From NCBI GenBank assembly GCA_947089855.1, contig CAMUML010000040.1, forward strand, positions 1-39,134: a DNA stretch of 39,134 nucleotides. Direction: 5' to 3'. Positions 1 through 7,974 of the stretch are shown piece after piece (the first letter of the stretch is position 1; the number at the start of each line of letters is the position of its first letter). The stretch is from an uncultured Eubacterium sp. GTDB taxonomy: Bacteria > Bacillota > Clostridia > Lachnospirales > Lachnospiraceae. A program made the translations under genes and the position numbers. The notes beneath the pieces were generated by a model that was not told the origin of the DNA, did no database searches, and saw nothing but the letters and a program-made list of their open reading frames with translations.

Positions 1-42
1 CCTTTCCAGGGGTGTCCCTTCGGCCAGCTTGGGTACTTCTCC
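1..42 (-). tRNA. tRNA-Ser(GGA), truncated by the window edge
   Basis: On the minus strand this is the 5' half of a serine tRNA. It begins with GGAGAAG (36-42), continues through a D-arm and runs into an anticodon loop CTGGAAA whose anticodon GGA lies at 5-7. The 5' anticodon stem CACCC is complete, but the 3' stem is cut after two bases by the window start. The variable arm, T-arm and acceptor 3' strand lie outside. It sits 85 bp downstream of the complete tRNA-Ser(UGA) and is probably transcribed with it. Confidence 0.85.
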
Positions 43-127
43 ATAGCTGCTCGAATACGAGCAATATTCAAAAATAGCGTAGAAAAAGAATTCTTACGAA
101 TCCTTTTCCACTGGTGCTTCCACCAAA

Positions 128-213
128 CGGAGAGGATGGGATTCGAACCCATGTGCCCTTGCGGACAAACGGTTTTCAAGACCGCCTCGTTATGACCACT
201 TCGATACCTCTCC
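128..213 (-). tRNA. tRNA-Ser(UGA)
   Basis: This is a complete serine tRNA of 86 nt on the minus strand. The acceptor stem GGAGAGG (207-213) pairs with its complement at 129-135, and the discriminator is G, as usual for serine. The anticodon stem GCGGT/ACCGT frames loop CTTGAAA with anticodon UGA (176-178). A long variable arm with a short stem and a T-arm containing GGTTCGAATCC are present. The 3' CCA is not encoded, so it must be added by the nucleotidyltransferase. Confidence 0.95.
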
Positions 214-263
214 AAATACTTCTATCTAACTTTTATTTACTGTCCCGACCCGGAACAATAGAG

Positions 264-292
264 ATGATACCATCAATTTTGGCGTATGTCAA
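264..292 (-). promoter_or_regulatory. Sigma-A promoter for the tRNA-Ser pair
   Basis: On the minus strand TTGACA (287-292) is followed after exactly 17 bp by TATCAT (264-269). The predicted start lies about 40 bp upstream of the tRNA-Ser(UGA) acceptor stem, and no open reading frame intervenes, so it most likely drives both serine tRNAs. Confidence 0.75.
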
Positions 293-333
293 TATCTAAT
301 TTTCATTTTATCCAATTTTTTATTGAAAGCCGA

Positions 334-475
334 TTACTATTCACGGGCCAGGAATGCGCATAAACTGCGCATTCCGTGAGAACATGATTCAGGAGTGAGG
401 GGCGATTTTGCGAAGCAAACTTTCAATATCGCCCCGAATTGTTACTGTGAGCGGCCCCCAGGCCGTGAATAGTAA
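334..475. repeat. Nested inverted-repeat intergenic element
   Basis: Outer 13-bp perfect arms (334-346 and 463-475, TTACTATTCACGG and its complement) enclose two further perfect hairpins. The first has 10-bp arms GGAATGCGCA at 351-360/366-375 with a 5-nt loop. The second has arms GGGGCGAT at 399-406/428-435 with an inner TTTGC-GAA-GCAAA hairpin at 407-419. It fills the gap between ispD and the tRNAs. The architecture resembles a non-coding MITE-like or REP-like element or a structured RNA. No second copy occurs in this window and no coding sequence is evident. Confidence 0.7.
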
Positions 476-489
476 CGAAAGCTGAAAAG

Positions 490-1191
490 CTAGATTTCCC
501 CCTTTTTATCTGCTGCAGCAAAAGCTGCCGCAATATCCAAATCTTCCGGTGTCGTGACTTTAATATTCCGGTAGCTGCCCATAACCAATTTCACCGGCTT
601 ATGCAGCACCGTTTCAATAACCATTGCATCATCTGTCAGGGCCACATCCTGCCTGCCGGCTACTTTTTGGTAAGCTTGGAAAACCAATGGAAACTGAAAT
701 GCCTGCGGTGTCTGTACAATCCATACCTCTTCCCGTGGTGGCGTTTGTATCGCAAACTGGCTGCTATCTGCAAGTTTGACTGTATCTTTGGACGGTACCG
801 CTGCGACGCCGGAACCATATTGGGCGGCTGCTAAAATCGTCCGTTCAATAACCTCTTTCGTAACAAAGGGCCTAGCACCGTCATGGATTAATACAATATC
901 GGTATAATCAGCTGCACAAAGCCCTTGATAAACAGACAAATACCGCTCACTTCCACCCACCACAATTTTTTTCACCTTAAGGAACTGGTATTTATCTACT
1001 ATTTCAGCACGGCAATAGCCTACCTCTTCCTGCCCAGTAACCAGGATCACCTCATCCACGCAACTTTTTTCAAATGTACGCAGTGCATAATAAATAAGAG
1101 GGAACCCCTCCAATTCCATATACTGCTTTTGGACACTGCTTTTCATCCGGCTTCCCTTGCCTGCTGCAAGCACAATTGCTGTGCACTTCAT
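490..1191 (-). CDS. ispD: 2-C-methyl-D-erythritol 4-phosphate cytidylyltransferase
   Basis: IspD transfers CMP from CTP to methylerythritol phosphate, the third step of the MEP isoprenoid pathway, in the cytosol. The 233-residue protein has the usual length. The N-terminal nucleotide-binding loop LAAGKGSRM (residues 8-16), the central motif IHDGARPFV (about 102-110) and QTPQAF (about 161-166) are family hallmarks. The ATG at 1191 follows a purine-rich GGGGAGGGG site. It lies 29 bp downstream of tsaD on the same strand and is probably the last gene of the tsaE-tsaB-rimI-...-tsaD train. ispF is not adjacent. The identification is firm. Confidence 0.95.
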   Translation of the reverse strand: MKCTAIVLAAGKGSRMKSSVQKQYMELEGFPLIYYALRTFEKSCVDEVILVTGQEEVGYCRAEIVDKYQFLKVKKIVVGGSERYLSVYQGLCAADYTDIVLIHDGARPFVTKEVIERTILAAAQYGSGVAAVPSKDTVKLADSSQFAIQTPPREEVWIVQTPQAFQFPLVFQAYQKVAGRQDVALTDDAMVIETVLHKPVKLVMGSYRNIKVTTPEDLDIAAAFAAADKKGEI

Positions 1192-1220
1192 CTGCTTCCC
1201 CTCCCCACTCTATCGGCCAG

Positions 1221-2255
1221 TTATTTCGGGATATTCCCTAATACTAAATTCGGTACCGCATTCAATGTCCAGTTATCCCGTTTGCCTGACAAATAGGCAT
1301 AATAGGCCGCTGAACCAATCATTGCCGCATTATCGGTACAAAAAATTGGAGAAGGATGGAAAAAACGGATACTACGCTCCAAGCAGGCTGCTTCCATACT
1401 GCTTGTTAACACTGCATTTGAAGCTACCCCACCTGCAATAGCAAATTTATCAACATGGAACTGTTCTACTGCACGCATGGCATTATCCACCAAAACGGAC
1501 ACCACAGCCTTTTGAAAAGAAGCCGCTATATCCTCTTGTACAACTGGCTGATTTTTCATTTTACACCCGTTTAAATAATTTAATACTGCTGATTTTAAAC
1601 CGCTAAATGAAAAATCATACGCGCTGCCACTTACCTTTGCACGTGGGAACAACACTGCATCCGGATTGCCTGTACGGGCTGCTTTTTCTATTTTCGGCCC
1701 GCCTGGATACCCAAGGCCGACTGCCCTTGCTACCTTATCAAACGCTTCGCCCGCCGCATCATCCCTAGTCCTCCCGATCACTTCATAAACCCCATAATCC
1801 TGCACTTTTACTAGATGCGTATGCCCGCCAGATACGACAAGGCATAAAAACGGCGGCTCCAACTCTTTATTCTCAATATAATTTGCACTGATATGGCCTT
1901 CGATATGGTGGACGCCAATCAAAGGCAGCTTCTTTGCAAAAGCAATGGCCTTTGCTTCCGCTACGCCCACCAGCAGCGCCCCTACCAGCCCAGGCCCATA
2001 GGTAACTGCTACCGCATCCATATCATCCAATGCCATACCCGCTTCCTGCAATGCCTGTACGATCACTTGGTTGATCCGCTCAATATGTTTCCGGGATGCA
2101 ATTTCCGGCACTACGCCGCCGTACAACGTATGTATATCAACCTGTGAAGAAATAATATTCGACCTGACATCCCGTCCCCCTACAACGACTGCAGCTGCTG
2201 TTTCGTCGCAGGAACTTTCAATTGCCAATATTTTTATATCTTGCATGCTGCCCAA
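1221..2255 (-). CDS. tsaD: tRNA N6-adenosine threonylcarbamoyltransferase TsaD
   Basis: TsaD transfers the threonylcarbamoyl group from threonylcarbamoyl-AMP to A37 of ANN-decoding tRNAs, working with TsaB and TsaE, both encoded upstream in this cluster. The 344-residue protein has the ASKHA nucleotide-binding start [12 protein letters not shown] (9-20), the metal-binding HxxxH histidines of HHIEGH (H117, H121), GGVASN, and a late [10 protein letters not shown] metal-ligand motif. A TTG at 2255 is the preferred start, because GGAGGGG ends 6 nt upstream. The ATG three codons later would be 15 nt from it. Length and motifs are complete. Confidence 0.95.
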   Translation of the reverse strand: MGSMQDIKILAIESSCDETAAAVVVGGRDVRSNIISSQVDIHTLYGGVVPEIASRKHIERINQVIVQALQEAGMALDDMDAVAVTYGPGLVGALLVGVAEAKAIAFAKKLPLIGVHHIEGHISANYIENKELEPPFLCLVVSGGHTHLVKVQDYGVYEVIGRTRDDAAGEAFDKVARAVGLGYPGGPKIEKAARTGNPDAVLFPRAKVSGSAYDFSFSGLKSAVLNYLNGCKMKNQPVVQEDIAASFQKAVVSVLVDNAMRAVEQFHVDKFAIAGGVASNAVLTSSMEAACLERSIRFFHPSPIFCTDNAAMIGSAAYYAYLSGKRDNWTLNAVPNLVLGNIPK

Positions 2256-2269
2256 TCAAAACCCCTCCG

Positions 2270-2857
2270 TTACGATTCTTCCCCATCCACCAAATGGTAA
2301 GCCAAAATTTTCCATTTTCCATCTTTATCTTGACGAAGAAGATAGCTTTCATAAGCCCGGTAAAAACCTTCTTTCCCTTCTTTCGTAAAATAGCTCGCCC
2401 CTACATAAGCACATTTGCGGCCTTCGATCTCACGGGACTCGACCTCATCTGAATCACAGACAGCCGTCTGCATAATCTGGCGCGAATCCTCTTTATAGGC
2501 AGCAATTTCCTTCTGAAACTGCATTTTATATGCATCTTCCGGATTATTTTGCAAAAGCTCGTCATCCATAAGCTTGCGTGCCTGCTCTGCCAGCTGGTTA
2601 AATTGCGCATCGTCATATTCGTCATTATATGCGCATTCCAAAATACGGTTATAAAACTTAATGACTTCCCTTGGGGTCGGCGGATACGAGATGTCCAGCT
2701 TTTTAGATAAAACTTCATGAAGTTCGGTAACCTTTACATTATCTTCTGGAGCCTTATCATCCCGGTTGGCCAAATAATAGTAATAGCCTACAATCAACCC
2801 CACCATAACCAGCCCAGTAATTACCAGCCTCAGGTTCTTTTTCAGATGTTTACGCAT
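2270..2857 (-). CDS. Membrane-anchored protein of unknown function (DUF6715-like)
   Basis: This protein of 195 residues starts at the ATG at 2857, which is preceded by AGGAGGGCC; the longer open frame upstream has no binding site. A basic N-terminus (MRKHLKK) is followed by one hydrophobic segment ending in a tyrosine-rich VGYYYYLANR (about residues 10-30). The remaining 165 residues are soluble and charged, and probably face outside. I recognise it only as a Lachnospiraceae-type conserved protein, possibly DUF6715. The fold at the C-terminus, with aromatic-rich strands ending in WKILAYHLVDG, looks like an NTF2/SnoaL-type cone, but that is inference. It lies 14 bp upstream of tsaD. Confidence 0.7.
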   Translation of the reverse strand: MRKHLKKNLRLVITGLVMVGLIVGYYYYLANRDDKAPEDNVKVTELHEVLSKKLDISYPPTPREVIKFYNRILECAYNDEYDDAQFNQLAEQARKLMDDELLQNNPEDAYKMQFQKEIAAYKEDSRQIMQTAVCDSDEVESREIEGRKCAYVGASYFTKEGKEGFYRAYESYLLRQDKDGKWKILAYHLVDGEES

Positions 2858-2912
2858 AAAGGCCCTCCTTTCGCCTGTCCGGTTTTCCTGCCCATAACAT
2901 AGCCTTGCAGCA

Positions 2913-3824
2913 TTACCCTTCTTCAAAATTCAGCACTGTCATTTTGCCATCTTTTCCAAGGTGCGTATTAGGAAAAATCTCGCGCACCTTGGGCAAATAG
3001 TCTTCTGCACGGACAAGGGACGGCGAAAAATGGGTCAGCCATAGTTCCTGCACATCTGCATCTGCCGCCACTTGCGCTGCTTCATAAAATGTCATATGTT
3101 TATACTGCTTTGCTTTTGCCAGTTTTTCCTTTTCTGCATACATCCCCTCACAAATAAACAAATCGGAACCCGCCGCATGCTTTACCAATGCATCTGCAGG
3201 GCGGGTATCGGTGCAGTACGTCAGCTTGATCCCCCGGCGCTGCTGGCCCATTACCATATCCGGGGTATATTTGTTGCCGCCAAACTCCACATCTTCCCCT
3301 TTTTGCAGAATACTCCAATACTGTTTTGGAATCTCAAGCTGTACTGCTTGATCTACAAGGAAACGGCCCCGGCGCTCAATTTCGATGGTATATCCATAAC
3401 ATAAGACGTTGTGCTTTACCATAAATGCAGTGATCTTATAACCATGTAGGCAAAACACCTGCTCTGGCTCTGTTATTTCCACACACTGCACTTCAAAGGG
3501 CAGTTCCGGTGCGATCACCCGCAGTGCAGATACGACACGGGTTAACCCCTTTGGCCCAATCAATACCAGCGGCTCTGTACGCTCTGCATTCCCCATCGTC
3601 AAAAGCAGCCCAGGCAGCCCGCTGATATGGTCTGCATGGTAATGGGTAAAGCAGATAATATCGATCGGATGGAAACTCCAGCCTGCCTTTTTCACTGCAA
3701 TCTGCGTAGCCTCCCCACAGTCAACCATAAGGCTGCTGCCATTATACCTGGCCATCAGGGACGTCAAGAAACGGTATGGAAGCGGCATCATACCTGCCGT
3801 CCCAAGCAAACAAACATCTAACAT
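2913..3824 (-). CDS. rnz: Ribonuclease Z-type metallo-beta-lactamase hydrolase
   Basis: This 303-residue protein carries the zinc-dinuclear motif HYHADH (about residues 61-66) of the tRNase Z/ElaC branch. It opens with the family-typical LLGTAGMMP and has further ligands in CTDTRP (Asp, about 206) and LTHFSP (His, about 264). The known role of the family is endonucleolytic removal of tRNA 3' trailers. This fits the nearby serine tRNA without an encoded CCA and the tRNA-modification neighbours. The ATG at 3824 follows AAGGTG. A different phosphodiesterase activity of the same fold cannot be excluded. Confidence 0.82.
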   Translation of the reverse strand: MLDVCLLGTAGMMPLPYRFLTSLMARYNGSSLMVDCGEATQIAVKKAGWSFHPIDIICFTHYHADHISGLPGLLLTMGNAERTEPLVLIGPKGLTRVVSALRVIAPELPFEVQCVEITEPEQVFCLHGYKITAFMVKHNVLCYGYTIEIERRGRFLVDQAVQLEIPKQYWSILQKGEDVEFGGNKYTPDMVMGQQRRGIKLTYCTDTRPADALVKHAAGSDLFICEGMYAEKEKLAKAKQYKHMTFYEAAQVAADADVQELWLTHFSPSLVRAEDYLPKVREIFPNTHLGKDGKMTVLNFEEG

Positions 3825-3848
3825 TTCTACACCTTCATTCTATTACTT

Positions 3849-4067
3849 TTATAACAGCTCCTGTATTTCCTCGTCCTGCGGCTTTCTTGCAAACGTCTGC
3901 ACCCAGGCATCAAAACAATGTTCGCAAACAGTCATTTTCTGACGGATGCCATCCTTTTTTGAAAAATACCCCCAGTTTTTTTCAATTAAAACAAAATCTT
4001 CCAACGCGATCTGCGTATTTTCTTTCATCTTGATCTGTTTTCCGCAGCAATTACAATATACTTTCAT
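3849..4067 (-). CDS. Small zinc-ribbon-like protein
   Basis: This is a 72-residue protein of unknown function. The start is the ATG at 4067, which has GGGAGG 8 nt upstream; upstream in-frame codons lack a site. Cysteines at the N-terminus (YCNCCGK, residues 4-10) and a CEHC pair near residues 48-51 could form a single treble-clef or zinc-ribbon site. Between them lies an aromatic stretch (NWGYFSKKDG). The C-terminus is acidic. It lies between rimI and the ribonuclease Z-type gene, 24 bp upstream of the latter, so it is probably co-transcribed. Confidence 0.7.
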   Translation of the reverse strand: MKVYCNCCGKQIKMKENTQIALEDFVLIEKNWGYFSKKDGIRQKMTVCEHCFDAWVQTFARKPQDEEIQELL

Positions 4068-4186
4068 CTTATAACCTCCCGGCTGGCGGCAGCAGCGCTG
4101 TACTGCCTGGTCTACTGTAACGGTATGCATACAGTATAATCGACAAATCCGGAAGCGTATAGCGGGAATTGCTGGCTATTCTTTTT

Positions 4187-4642
4187 CTATTTATCGGCAT
4201 ATCCATACACCATCACAAGTGCATCTTCTACTGGGTACTGGTAAAAATTTTTCCTAACACCGGCCACCTGGAAGCCAATTTTTTGATACAGCTGCTGTGC
4301 AGGGGCGTTCGACTGGCGCACTTCCAGATATATCTGGCGCGCCCCTTTGCCATATGCCTGGAAAAGCACTTTTTCCAACAGCGATTCAGCTATTTTATTA
4401 CGCCGGAAGGCAGACGCTACCGCTACATTTGTAATCTCGCCCTCATCCGCAGCTAGATAAATCCCGCAATACCCTGCCACACGGCCATTTACCAATGCGG
4501 AATAAAACATGGCACTGTCGGCCTCCAATGCATCTGCAAACGCCCGGGCTGACCACGGTACGGAAAATACCTCCGCTTCTATTGCAGCCGCCTGCATAAT
4601 ATGAGCAGGAACCATTCTAATAATATCTACATTTAATTTCAC
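4187..4642 (-). CDS. rimI: Ribosomal-protein-alanine N-acetyltransferase RimI
   Basis: This 151-residue GNAT enzyme matches RimI in its opening EAEVFSVPWS (about residues 23-32) and in the acetyl-CoA loop with VASAFRRNKIAESLLEK (about 75-91). The known reaction is N-terminal acetylation of ribosomal protein S18. Clustering with tsaB and tsaE is very common in Firmicutes. The start is a GTG at 4642 with AAGGA 6 nt upstream; the next in-frame ATG (codon 10) has no binding site. It starts 16 bp after tsaB. Confidence 0.9.
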   Translation of the reverse strand: MKLNVDIIRMVPAHIMQAAAIEAEVFSVPWSARAFADALEADSAMFYSALVNGRVAGYCGIYLAADEGEITNVAVASAFRRNKIAESLLEKVLFQAYGKGARQIYLEVRQSNAPAQQLYQKIGFQVAGVRKNFYQYPVEDALVMVYGYADK

Positions 4643-4658
4643 ATCAAGTCCTTCCCTT

Positions 4659-5369
4659 TTATAAGGCTGTCCCCTGCTTTTTTATACGTTCACGTTCTGC
4701 CTGGGACATACGCAGGTATTCCGGCCGGTGTGCAGCTGCATCTTGGACCATACCCATACGGAAGTATTCCATTGCAAGCACGGCGACAGCGGATGCCCTT
4801 TGCTTATTCAGGTGCGCCGGCGCAAATGTAAATGGTATTTTACAGTTCTCGTTAATATATGGTGCAAATACATCGGCACCGTCACCCAAAAATGTAGTTT
4901 CACGTCCCCTTTCATTGACCTTAGCGATTATTTCATCTATCCCAATTGCACACTGTGCAACCAGGGTATCCATCTGATAACCGTGGAATTCATATAAGCC
5001 CGTATATACCTGGCCCCTCCTGGCATCCATCAGCGGGCATACTAGCGCGCCGCAGCCTGCCAGGTTATAGGCAAGCCCGTCTACCGTCGGGACATGGATC
5101 AACGGTTTTTCCAGCGCCAGCCCAAGCCCTTTGGCCGTTGCGGAGCCTATACGCAACCCAGTAAAAGACCCCGGCCCACCGGCAACCGCGATTGCATCCA
5201 ATGTCTGCAGGTCCAGTTCTATCATCTTAGCTACCTCGTCTATCATCGGAAGCAGCGTCTGTGAATGCGTTTTTTTATAATGGATGGTATACTCGCCAAG
5301 CAGGTTGCCGTCTTCGACTACTGCCGTACTGGCAACCAAACCCGAACTGTCTATTGCTAATATCTTCAT
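4659..5369 (-). CDS. tsaB: t6A biosynthesis protein TsaB
   Basis: TsaB is the catalytically inactive TsaD paralogue that scaffolds the TsaD-TsaB-TsaE complex making threonylcarbamoyl-A37 in tRNA. The 236-residue protein starts with MKILAIDSSG and has the family motif AGGPGSFTGLRIG (about residues 64-76), followed by the usual diverged ASKHA C-terminal half. The ATG at 5369 follows GGAG at a 9-nt spacing. It lies between tsaE (59 bp upstream) and rimI, so the modification partners are on one transcript. Length and motifs are ordinary. Confidence 0.94.
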   Translation of the reverse strand: MKILAIDSSGLVASTAVVEDGNLLGEYTIHYKKTHSQTLLPMIDEVAKMIELDLQTLDAIAVAGGPGSFTGLRIGSATAKGLGLALEKPLIHVPTVDGLAYNLAGCGALVCPLMDARRGQVYTGLYEFHGYQMDTLVAQCAIGIDEIIAKVNERGRETTFLGDGADVFAPYINENCKIPFTFAPAHLNKQRASAVAVLAMEYFRMGMVQDAAAHRPEYLRMSQAERERIKKQGTAL

Positions 5370-5428
5370 AACGGATACTCCAATTTTTGCAATCTTAATT
5401 TAACAATTCCCATTTCTACAACCGGTAT

Positions 5429-5854
5429 TTACCCATTTTCAACCGTGATCCGGCGGTAATCAAACCCTTTATCCAAATCTTTTTCAATCGTAACTTTCTG
5501 GCATGCCGGAGGCAAAAGCCCTTCGAACATATTTGCCCATTCCACTACCGTAAACCCATCGCCATAAAAATAGTCTTCATAGCCAATTTCTTCCATTTCT
5601 TCTATATCTGCGATCCGGTACACGTCAAAATGGTAAAATGGCATCCGGCCGCCTTCATATTCCTGTAGGATTGTAAACGTAGGGCTGCAAACTGGCCCGT
5701 CAATGCCCAGGCCCTGTGCAATACCCTGCGTAAATACCGTTTTGCCAACGCCAAGGCCGCCATTCAGTGCACAGATGCCGCCTGGCTGGGCCTGTTGGGC
5801 AATTTTTCTGCCTAATGCTGCCGTCTCTTGTGCAGAAAATGTTTCATATACCAT
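5429..5854 (-). CDS. tsaE: t6A biosynthesis ATPase TsaE
   Basis: TsaE is the ATPase that drives turnover of the t6A complex. The 141-residue protein has the P-loop GGLGVGKT (about residues 32-39), SPTFTILQEY (switch region), the HFDVYRI motif and VEWANMF near the end, all typical. The ATG at 5854 has AAGGAGG 6 nt upstream. It follows a YcxB-like gene by 24 bp. The window holds TsaB, TsaD and TsaE but not TsaC/YwlC, which makes the threonylcarbamoyl-AMP and must be encoded elsewhere. Confidence 0.94.
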   Translation of the reverse strand: MVYETFSAQETAALGRKIAQQAQPGGICALNGGLGVGKTVFTQGIAQGLGIDGPVCSPTFTILQEYEGGRMPFYHFDVYRIADIEEMEEIGYEDYFYGDGFTVVEWANMFEGLLPPACQKVTIEKDLDKGFDYRRITVENG

Positions 5855-5878
5855 AGCAGCCTCCTTTTATATCCCATA

Positions 5879-6376
5879 TTATTTCATCTTGAACCTGTAT
5901 TTTTCCAAATGTTTCTGCGCTATCTCCCGTATGCTGCCGTATTCCTGGGCAACTTGTGCCTTTGGGATAATAAACGCATTACGTGGGTTGATACATACCA
6001 GGATATTATGCCTTGTTGTTACGACACGGTAGACCCGGTCCCACGCAAGTACCGAACTGGCATCCCCCTGCGACGTCGTTACGCCGACATCGTCAATCGT
6101 ATAATGCAATACCCCTTTTAAAACCGGTGAAGACAGCACCTGCTGCCTAGACCGCAGATAAAGTGAAACGGGTGTATAAAATAAGAGTATCATGCCAAGC
6201 GCCAGATATACAAACACATTGGAGGCTGTTCCCCCGCCCCATGCCTTCGCTGCCCCTGCAAAGGCTAGGGCCGCTGCAAGGATGGCAAGGTAGCCGCTGG
6301 CAGAAGTATATGCATGGTATAAATTATACCGGTACATATCTATCGGCTGAAGCTGTATATCAAATTCCGTCCTCAT
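5879..6376 (-). CDS. YcxB-like membrane protein
   Basis: This is a 165-residue protein with two hydrophobic segments (about residues 28-48 and 53-73). A soluble C-terminal domain follows, containing TIDDVGVTTSQGDASSVLAWDRVYRV and ending in a basic KYRFKMK tail. The domain with its W-D-V-Y core and later RNAFIIPKA matches the YcxB-like pattern, whose function is not known. The ATG at 6376 follows GGGAGGGG. It is probably co-transcribed with the DUF975 gene upstream and tsaE downstream. No catalytic residues are evident. Confidence 0.7.
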   Translation of the reverse strand: MRTEFDIQLQPIDMYRYNLYHAYTSASGYLAILAAALAFAGAAKAWGGGTASNVFVYLALGMILLFYTPVSLYLRSRQQVLSSPVLKGVLHYTIDDVGVTTSQGDASSVLAWDRVYRVVTTRHNILVCINPRNAFIIPKAQVAQEYGSIREIAQKHLEKYRFKMK

Positions 6377-6451
6377 AAAACCCCTCCCTAACTGCGGTTA
6401 TGCCCTACTATGCATTTATGCAGCCGTACCGCACCAAGCTGCCCTATAAGT

Positions 6452-7219
6452 TTATAACAAGGCAGATGCAGGGCCGGCAGCCACCACGTCGATATGCCCT
6501 GCCTTTACATCCAGCTTTCCTGTTAAATCTAGATAAAAATTCGTAGTTGTCTGCGTAATATAAGGCCCAATCCACAAAAGCCCCACACCCAAGGAAGCCA
6601 AGCCGAGCAACCGCCATCCAATAAAACTAAGCTGTAGCATGAAAAACCTCATTTTATTCCCCTTCATTAATTCCCGCGACTTAGAAAACCCTTCCAGCAC
6701 CTTCATCTGGGGATCATCTAAATACAACAGATAAATAAAATGAAACATAAATGCCAAATATATTTCAACCACAATCAATGCAAGTGCAAGCAATCCAAGC
6801 CAAAAATATTTATACGCCGAATGCATCCGCCCAAAATACAGCGCCCCTGCAATCGCTGGGGCCAACGGAATAAAAAAAGCCCCCATTAATGTTAAGGTGC
6901 CTAAAATAAACCGGTCCGGCTGGTTACGGAACACCCAGAATACATCAGACAAAGATACCTGCTGTTTATCAGCCAGCCGTAGGTGTATTCTGGCTGTCCC
7001 CGCCGCCAATAACTGTGCCAACACCTCAATGATCAACGCCGCTGCCAGATAGGTGGCCGTAACGGAATCCCAACGGTACGTCACACCGGACGAAAATGGC
7101 GCCAAGACAAATGTCGGCAGCAGCCCTGCAAGCAGGGCTGCCAAAACTGGTACCCGGTAATTGCCAGTTAAATACTCACGGGCCAGCCTTTTTAATTCAC
7201 AGAATGTCCGTTTCTTCAT
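6452..7219 (-). CDS. DUF975-family integral membrane protein
   Basis: This 255-residue protein has about five or six membrane segments. The cytoplasmic start KKRTFCELKRLAREYLTGNY and the late motif LEGFSKSRELMKGNKMRFFMLQLSFIGW are typical of DUF975, a family of unknown function abundant in Clostridia. The ATG at 7219 has AAGGAG 7 nt upstream. The gene stands between a SprA-like metalloprotein and a YcxB-like membrane protein in a same-strand run, so these membrane proteins may share a job, but nothing in the sequence says what it is. Confidence 0.75.
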   Translation of the reverse strand: MKKRTFCELKRLAREYLTGNYRVPVLAALLAGLLPTFVLAPFSSGVTYRWDSVTATYLAAALIIEVLAQLLAAGTARIHLRLADKQQVSLSDVFWVFRNQPDRFILGTLTLMGAFFIPLAPAIAGALYFGRMHSAYKYFWLGLLALALIVVEIYLAFMFHFIYLLYLDDPQMKVLEGFSKSRELMKGNKMRFFMLQLSFIGWRLLGLASLGVGLLWIGPYITQTTTNFYLDLTGKLDVKAGHIDVVAAGPASALL

Positions 7220-7246
7220 AAAAAATGCTCCTTCTGCAGTCCGCCT

Positions 7247-7741
7247 TTACGCCACATCGTCAAAATTTGCGCCTATTAGCCGAACTGCATCTTGTGCTTT
7301 TTTATCCTTCTGATAAGGATTTGCTTCATCCGGATAAGAGATTGCCGTGCTGGTAGTCCCACCGGAAACATATACTGTCCCACACTCTGGGCAGACCGCT
7401 GTACGCAGCGATACACTGCATGAAACTACTCTTCCCCCTTTTTCCGCAGCACTCTGGTAAGCATTCGCTACATGTTCCTGTTCATGGGCCATTACAGCCG
7501 ACGCAGATGCCTGCGGTGAAATATGCCCCGGCGCCTTAAACGAAACGTCTGTTTCATTTGACCCGTCCTGGTATTTGCGCTCGCGGCACGTCTGGCAGTC
7601 TGCAGGCGAAGAACGGTACCCACCCTTTACCTTATGGCTGCTATCCCCTATTATGGCATCTGATGCCTGGCTACGCCCTGTACCTTTTGTAGTATAAAAG
7701 GAAGATGGATGATTTGAATTTGAAATTGCCCCTGTCATCAT
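7247..7741 (-). CDS. SprA-related putative zinc metalloprotein
   Basis: This 164-residue protein resembles the SprA-related family. A CQTCRERKYQDGSN motif is followed by a HEQEHV zinc motif (HExxH type, in VMAHEQEHVANAYQSA) and by a second cysteine pair CPECG. An aspartate/glutamate-rich C-terminal tail closes the protein. The family pattern suggests a metallopeptidase-like fold, but activity is unproven. There is no signal peptide. The start is one of two adjacent ATGs (7741 and 7738) preceded by GGAGGGG; the TTG that extends the frame lies inside that site. It appears to be the first gene of the minus-strand train. Confidence 0.72.
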   Translation of the reverse strand: MMTGAISNSNHPSSFYTTKGTGRSQASDAIIGDSSHKVKGGYRSSPADCQTCRERKYQDGSNETDVSFKAPGHISPQASASAVMAHEQEHVANAYQSAAEKGGRVVSCSVSLRTAVCPECGTVYVSGGTTSTAISYPDEANPYQKDKKAQDAVRLIGANFDDVA

Positions 7742-7863
7742 AATTTTCCCCTCCAAGTTTTAATTTCCATTTAATCACGTTACAGTTCACACCCACGACA
7801 GCTATCGTTAAAATGTGTGAAAAGTAACTTAATCACTGCTTTTAAACTGCCAACTTTTTAAAC

Positions 7864-7961
7864 GGCTAGACTAGTTAGCCAAACTTGTGCTATAATCAAA
7901 ACAAACCCGCCTAGTATACAATGCCCTAGGTATGGCCGACTGATTTTAACTATTATAGCAC
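7864..7961. promoter_or_regulatory. Opposed promoters with inverted repeats
   Basis: Two extended -10 elements, TGCTATAAT, form a perfect 10-bp inverted repeat (GTGCTATAAT at 7887-7896 and its complement at 7952-7961). The left one reads rightward into the DUF2752 gene and the right one reads leftward toward the SprA-like gene, so their transcripts would overlap by tens of bases. The likely -35 zone of the rightward promoter holds the near-palindrome GGCTAGACTAGTTAGCC (7864-7880), a possible operator. Neither promoter has a good -35 hexamer, which suggests activator dependence or extended -10 recognition. Confidence 0.5.
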
Positions 7962-7974
7962 ACAAACAGAAAGA

